Positions 5,608-8,468 of a stretch of DNA of 8,468 nucleotides are shown here, piece after piece (the first letter of the stretch is position 1; every line of letters begins with the position of its first letter). The stretch comes from CBIFVZ01 sp966185765. GTDB taxonomy: Bacteria > Pseudomonadota > Gammaproteobacteria > Enterobacterales > Enterobacteriaceae. The stretch spans positions 1-8,468 of the forward strand of contig CBIFVZ010000116.1 in the NCBI GenBank assembly GCA_966185765.1, read 5' to 3'. Position numbers and translations under genes: made by a program. A model generated the notes under the pieces. That model had not been told where the DNA came from. It saw only the letters and a list, made by a program, of their open reading frames with translations, and did no database searches.

Positions 5608-5639
5608 AAAGAAGGAAAAACCACGTTTTTTCCTTCTTT
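5608..5639 (-). other. 13-bp hairpin directly after dcuC
   Basis: AAAGAAGGAAAAA (5608-5620) and TTTTTCCTTCTTT (5627-5639) are perfect 13-bp arms around a 6-nt loop, beginning 26 bp after the dcuC stop. No T-tract follows on the minus strand, although the stem itself is rich in A/T. It probably forms the 3' end structure of dcuC mRNA. Confidence 0.5.
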
Positions 5640-5665
5640 CTCATTGGCTTATGTTATTGCAGCGA

Positions 5666-7030
5666 TCAGCCTGAAGGTAGCAGTACCTCAGTTGCCAGAA
5701 TCACCACGACCAGGCCGACGATGACCGGGACTGATGTACGTTTAACCACTTCAAAAGGGGAGATTTTTGCCATGCCTGCCACGGCTACCACCACGCCGGA
5801 GACGGGCGATATGGTACGCCCCAGATTGGAGGCCTGCAGCATGGGGATAACCAGATAACCTGGATTAACGCCAGACTGAGCGGCAAGTTTCGGGATAAGT
5901 TCAGCAAAAGCATAGAATGGCGCATTGCCCGATCCCGTTGTCATTGCCGCCAGCATGGTCAACACCACCAGCACCAGCATAAGAATAATGCTTGCAGAAC
6001 CAAATGAGGTAGCAATAGAAATCAGGCTCTGAATGAAGCCTACGGTACTCAGGCCCTGAGCGAAGACGCCAGCTGCAACCAGCAGCATAACCACATTCAC
6101 AAAGGCATCTGCCATACCGCGATACGCCACTTCAAGACCATCAAACACTTTGCGTGTATTGAAACCGCGCAAAAATTCCATTACTGCCATGAGTAAAAAG
6201 CAGATAACCAGAATGGTAATGATATGCAGCTGCGGACCCCATTTGCCATCGAAAATCAGCACGCCGATAATCGGTGAAAACGGCATAATGGCGTAAAACG
6301 CTGGCGCGGTAGTCTGGATTTCGCTCACATCGAGCATTTCATGGCTGACGTGTTCTTTCTTATCAAGCCAGCGCTGCCAGAAAAAGTGCGTGATGCCCAT
6401 ACAGATAATGGCGGCAATAGAAATAGGCAGCGTTGTTTTAAAAGCAAAATCCACCAGTGGCATGTCAGCCACCTGCGCTGCCAGCACCACGTCACCGGAG
6501 GTCGGTGCCAGAATAATGGCTGCCGGTGACGCGCAGATTGCAGCAGCGGCGCCACGGCTGATGCCCACGTTAACCATTACCGGAAAGAGTGTTGCCATCA
6601 GCAGAACGCCAAGACCGGCAGCAGAAGACACCGCAAGCGACATCAGGCAGGCCAGGAAATAGGCCATAACCATCAGCAGATAAGGCGAGTTGATATACTG
6701 TAGCGGTTTTGAGGCCAGTTTAACGACCATGTCGTTAGCGCCCACGTGGGTCATATAGGCAGCAAAACCACACAGCATCATGATCATCATACCCAGGTCA
6801 CCACCACGGCTCATGAGCAGAATTTTTACGTATTCCGGGATGTCGGTGGTGAAATGACCGGTGGTTTGTGCACTGGCGGGCAGGATGGCATGGCCCATTA
6901 ACGCACTAATAATTAGCAAAGACAGGCCGCCAACAAACAGAACGCCGGTCGCGGAGTAGCCTTTGATGATATAGCGCGCAACACCCGCAGTAACCACTGC
7001 GCCAATAAATAACTCTAAAAAAGTCAGCAT
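5666..7030 (-). CDS. dcuC: DcuC, anaerobic C4-dicarboxylate (succinate) transporter
   Basis: This 454-aa polytopic inner-membrane protein is highly similar along its length to E. coli DcuC (461 aa). Recognisable blocks include MLTFLELFIGAVV, RYIIKGYSATGVLFVGG, ILLMSRGGDLGMMIMMLCGF, ICASPAAIILAPTSGDVVLA and MLQASNLGRTISPVSGVVVA. DcuC exports succinate during mixed-acid fermentation and can exchange or take up fumarate, malate and aspartate. The C-terminus lacks about seven residues of the E. coli tail, which looks like ordinary variation. The ATG start has a G-rich AGGGGG (7035-7040, minus) four bases upstream, or AGG at seven. In E. coli the citrate-fermentation genes and the dpiBA regulators separate it from rna; here rna follows directly. 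Expression in E. coli is induced without oxygen through FNR, but I found no clear FNR site here. Confidence 0.97.
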   Translation of the reverse strand: MLTFLELFIGAVVTAGVARYIIKGYSATGVLFVGGLSLLIISALMGHAILPASAQTTGHFTTDIPEYVKILLMSRGGDLGMMIMMLCGFAAYMTHVGANDMVVKLASKPLQYINSPYLLMVMAYFLACLMSLAVSSAAGLGVLLMATLFPVMVNVGISRGAAAAICASPAAIILAPTSGDVVLAAQVADMPLVDFAFKTTLPISIAAIICMGITHFFWQRWLDKKEHVSHEMLDVSEIQTTAPAFYAIMPFSPIIGVLIFDGKWGPQLHIITILVICFLLMAVMEFLRGFNTRKVFDGLEVAYRGMADAFVNVVMLLVAAGVFAQGLSTVGFIQSLISIATSFGSASIILMLVLVVLTMLAAMTTGSGNAPFYAFAELIPKLAAQSGVNPGYLVIPMLQASNLGRTISPVSGVVVAVAGMAKISPFEVVKRTSVPVIVGLVVVILATEVLLPSG

Positions 7031-7252
7031 TAAGCCCCCTGTTACACCGAATAGTTCGGCACAACCGTGTGCAGATTCAAAAATTCAGGCAACGAATATT
7101 GTGAGAGAAAATAGCAGCATCAGCGCGGTGTCCGACGGGCGAAACGCCATTCAGCTGGCCGCTTTGCACCTGTATTTCAGGCGACAGCCAGCGGCTGTGA
7201 TATTCTTGCCGGGCTTCATCAGAAATGCAAACCGCTTTTTTAACCCGCAATG

Positions 7253-7281
7253 TTTATATTAAGAAAGCAAAATGTAGGCAA
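7253..7281 (-). promoter_or_regulatory. Candidate dcuC promoter
   Basis: On the minus strand TTGCCT (-35, 7276-7281) and TATAAA (-10, 7253-7258) are 17 bases apart. This would start transcription near 7246 and give a leader of about 215 nt. It is the best sigma70-like match I found upstream of dcuC. An 11-bp-period direct repeat overlaps the -35 box and spacer. Confidence 0.45.
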
Positions 7282-7286
7282 AATGT
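7267..7286. repeat. Direct repeat GCAAAATGT with 11-bp period over the dcuC promoter
   Basis: GCAAAATGT occurs at 7267-7275 and again at 7278-7286, so the copies are one helical turn apart on the same DNA face. They overlap the -35 box and spacer of the candidate dcuC promoter. Many response regulators bind such in-phase direct repeats. I do not recognise the motif. Confidence 0.5.
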
Positions 7287-7357
7287 TTTATTTAGTAAGT
7301 AAGCGCAGTGAGAAAAAAGAAATGGCGGTAAGTAAATGCTTAATTTAATGGTCTCAC

Positions 7358-7386
7358 TTATCACAAAATAGTGGATGTTGTGATAA
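7358..7386. repeat. Inverted repeat TTATCACAA-N11-TTGTGATAA
   Basis: Two perfect 9-bp arms (7358-7366 and 7378-7386) flank 11 bases, with arm centres 20 bp apart, about two helical turns. Each arm contains the pentamer TGTGA/TCACA of CRP half-sites, but in the outward order and at the wrong spacing, so it is not a CRP site. It lies about 125 bp upstream of the candidate dcuC start and about 220 bp upstream of the candidate pagP start. It could be an operator for either gene. Confidence 0.5.
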
Positions 7387-7396
7387 TAAGGATGTG

Positions 7397-7411
7397 CACT
7401 CAGCCTGAGTG
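7397..7411. repeat. 15-bp palindrome CACTCAG-C-CTGAGTG
   Basis: Perfect 7-bp arms around a single base make this too tight for a good RNA hairpin but typical of a dimeric repressor site. It lies 11 bp beyond the larger inverted repeat in the dcuC-pagP region. The regulator is unknown. Confidence 0.4.
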
Positions 7412-7548
7412 ACCCGCTGTATTTCTGATCGGATGCCTATGATGAAAACCCTGATAATATAAGGGGTAATGGGGTATTGATCTGCTTTTCATTGGGTTAG
7501 TGAAGTCGAGTGTTCTCGTACCCAAAAATAGGATATTTATCGGCCTGT

Positions 7549-7583
7549 GTTTATGGAGTAAACCTGCCGGAAAAAGGCATAAT
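7549..7583 (+). promoter_or_regulatory. Candidate pagP promoter with GTTTA inverted repeat
   Basis: CATAAT (7578-7583) is a plausible -10 box, with no recognisable -35 at the proper distance, which suggests dependence on an activator. GTTTA-TGGAG-TAAAC (7549-7563) covers the missing -35 position. pagP is a known PhoP-regulated gene in enteric bacteria and GTTTA is the PhoP half-site, but PhoP boxes are direct repeats and this one is inverted. The assignment is therefore tentative. Confidence 0.25.
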
Positions 7584-7661
7584 ATATTCCCGGTAGGGTG
7601 GAACCTCATTGAGCTTTGATTAAGCTGTTAGCATGTAATTTATTAGCCAGGATTTACGAAG

Positions 7662-8249
7662 ATGGTAGTAAAAAAAGTGAGAACACTGAATAAATATTGC
7701 GTTGTTTTGACTGTTTTAGTCACTCAGTTGTTTATGTCTTCAGTCGCGCTTGCCGCGAGCGGCGAAGAGAAAGGGTGGTTTGCTACCTTTACTGATAATG
7801 TCGCGAAGACGTGGAGTGAACCGCAGCATGTCGATCTTTACATACCCGCTATTACCTGGCATGCGCGTTTTGCCTACGATAAAGACAAAACGGACGAGTA
7901 TAACGAGCGCCCGTGGGGGGCCGGTATCGGTCAGTCGCGCTGGGATGAAAAAGGCAACTGGCACGGGCTTTATGTGATGGCCTTTAAAGACTCTTACAAT
8001 AAATGGGAGCCATTTGCCGGTTACGGCTGGGAAGCAACCTGGCGCCCGTTGCCGGACGACAATTTCCGCTTAGGTTTAGGTTACACCGCAGGTGTGACGG
8101 CGCGTGATAACTGGAAGTATATACCGGTACCTGCACTACTGCCGTTGGCTTCGGTCGGTTATGGACCGGCAACGTTCCAGATGACCTACATCCCTGGAAC
8201 CTACAATAACGGTAATGTTTACTTCGCCTGGTTCCGGGTCCAGTTTTGA
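7662..8249 (+). CDS. pagP: PagP (CrcA), outer-membrane lipid A palmitoyltransferase
   Basis: PagP moves a palmitate chain from phospholipids in the outer leaflet of the outer membrane to lipid A. This gives resistance to cationic antimicrobial peptides. The 195-aa precursor has a signal peptide (about residues 1-31, ending SSVALA), then an amphipathic N-terminal helix (FTDNVAKTW) and an eight-stranded beta-barrel ending in the aromatic residue of FRVQF. The active-site residues match E. coli His33, Asp76 and Ser77: His67 (TWHARF), Asp110 and Ser111 (FKDS). Gly122 (YGW) corresponds to E. coli Gly88 at the floor of the acyl pocket, which predicts the usual selectivity for C16 chains. The signal peptide is about nine residues longer than in E. 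coli (186 aa). ATG 7662 follows AGGA (7649-7652) with nine bases spacing. Confidence 0.97.
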   Translation: MVVKKVRTLNKYCVVLTVLVTQLFMSSVALAASGEEKGWFATFTDNVAKTWSEPQHVDLYIPAITWHARFAYDKDKTDEYNERPWGAGIGQSRWDEKGNWHGLYVMAFKDSYNKWEPFAGYGWEATWRPLPDDNFRLGLGYTAGVTARDNWKYIPVPALLPLASVGYGPATFQMTYIPGTYNNGNVYFAWFRVQF

Positions 8250-8359
8250 CACTGAATGTTTTTCGAACGATGTTTTATGCCGACGCATTGAAAAATAAGG
8301 CGTAAATCACGCTGTAAAAAAAAGTTAGCGAGAATTATCACTTTTTAGCAAAGTTCGAC

Positions 8360-8388
8360 TGGACAAAAGCCACCACAATTGATGTACT
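8360..8388 (+). promoter_or_regulatory. Candidate cspE promoter
   Basis: TGGACA (-35, 8360-8365) and TGTACT (-10, 8383-8388) are separated by 17 bases, predicting a start near 8395. This gives a leader of about 42 nt before the cspE start codon. No alternative promoter looked better in the 187 bp between pagP and cspE. Confidence 0.45.
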
Positions 8389-8394
8389 GGTGTC

Positions 8395-8418
8395 CGACAC
8401 AGCATTTGTGTCGTTTTT
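8395..8418 (+). terminator. Hairpin with T-tract in the cspE leader: pagP terminator or attenuator
   Basis: CGACACA-GCATT-TGTGTCG is a perfect 7-bp stem with a 5-nt loop followed by five T residues, which is the form of an intrinsic terminator. No other terminator is visible after pagP, so it may end pagP transcripts. It also falls at the very start of the predicted cspE transcript and ends six bases before the cspE Shine-Dalgarno sequence. It may therefore also act as a 5' stabilising hairpin or an attenuator, on which cold-shock RNA chaperones are known to act. Confidence 0.55.
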
Positions 8419-8436
8419 CATGTAAAGGTAATATTG

Positions 8437-8468
8437 ATGTCTAAGATTAAAGGTAACGTTAAGTGGTT
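8437..8468 (+). CDS. cspE: CspE, cold-shock-family RNA chaperone (3' truncated by window edge)
   Basis: Only the first ten codons and two bases are present, reading MSKIKGNVKW and entering the next codon (TT). This is the start of E. coli CspE (MSKIKGNVKWF), a 69-aa OB-fold protein that binds single-stranded RNA and DNA, melts hairpins and causes transcription antitermination. AAGGT (8425-8429) lies seven bases before the ATG. The position directly after pagP matches the E. coli order. A sister Csp paralogue cannot be excluded from ten residues alone, but gene order makes cspE by far the most likely. Confidence 0.9.
   Translation, partial: MSKIKGNVKW

Larger units (their letters stand above)
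7031..7661. other. Divergent dcuC-pagP intergenic region, AT-rich, no supported gene
   Basis: These 631 bp separate the divergent genes dcuC (minus) and pagP (plus). No reading frame with a good ribosome site was found. The region holds a candidate dcuC promoter with an 11-bp-period direct repeat (7253-7286), a long inverted repeat (7358-7386), a 15-bp palindrome (7397-7411) and a candidate pagP promoter (7549-7583). The dcuC leader also contains short hairpins at 7059-7072 (GCACA/TGTGC), 7169-7181 (CCTG/CAGG) and 7184-7198 (ACAGCC/GGCTGT). If the proposed dcuC promoter is right, that leader is unusually long, about 215 nt. Base composition is visibly more AT-rich between about 7210 and 7400 than in the genes. 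Confidence 0.6.

Noticed and set aside
7400..7609. 69-codon minus-strand frame in the dcuC-pagP gap
   Set aside because: It is rich in His, Pro and Arg, lacks a ribosome site and covers candidate regulatory elements of pagP.
7031..7661. FNR and CRP sites for dcuC
   Set aside because: I looked for TTGAT-N4-ATCAA and TGTGA-N6-TCACA on both strands. Only half-sites or wrongly spaced arms were seen, so none is reported. A matrix scan could still find weak sites.
1..8468. Mobile elements, CRISPR arrays, toxin-antitoxin pairs, phage genes
   Set aside because: No transposase, integrase, spaced repeat array, or paired small genes were found. Gene content is an enteric core block.

Overview
The window is a chromosomal segment from a gammaproteobacterium of the order Enterobacterales. 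AhpF, UspG, Rnk, RNase I, DcuC, PagP and the first residues of CspE are close relatives of their Escherichia coli counterparts, and the genes stand in the same relative order as in E. coli (ahpF, uspG, rnk, rna, dcuC, pagP, cspE). The differences from E. coli K-12 suggest a relative such as Enterobacter, Lelliottia or Leclercia, but the genus is not resolved from sequence reading alone. There is no ybdR next to uspG, a GntP-family permease sits between rnk and rna, and the citrate-fermentation genes (cit/dpi) that E. coli carries between rna and dcuC are absent. No mobile element, CRISPR array, tRNA or rRNA was seen.

Layout. Positions 1-1252 hold the 3' three quarters of ahpF (plus strand) and its strong intrinsic terminator. 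From 1271 to 7030 every gene is on the minus strand. In the direction of transcription the order is dcuC, rna, a small unannotated 55-codon gene, the gluconate-type permease, rnk and uspG. These are mostly separate transcription units: intrinsic terminators lie after dcuC, rna and the permease. A 631-bp AT-rich divergent region (7031-7661) separates dcuC from pagP (plus strand), which is followed by the beginning of cspE (plus strand).

How the genes fit together. The block is a set of housekeeping and stress genes, not one pathway. AhpF is the flavoprotein reductase for the AhpC peroxidase. UspG is a universal stress protein and Rnk is a GreA-like RNA-polymerase-binding protein. The permease has its own sigma70-type promoter followed by two tandem GntR-type operators, which argues that it takes up gluconate or a related sugar acid. 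RNase I is a periplasmic scavenging nuclease. DcuC exports succinate during anaerobic growth. PagP is the outer-membrane lipid A palmitoyltransferase, and CspE is a cold-shock-family RNA chaperone.

The least expected items are non-coding or small: the tandem GntR sites at the permease promoter; a 55-aa reading frame whose Shine-Dalgarno sequence is buried in a perfect 7-bp hairpin; a cluster of inverted repeats between that small gene and the permease promoter; and several repeats in the dcuC-pagP divergent region, one of them overlapping a good candidate dcuC promoter. I see no convincing multi-gene novel system here.
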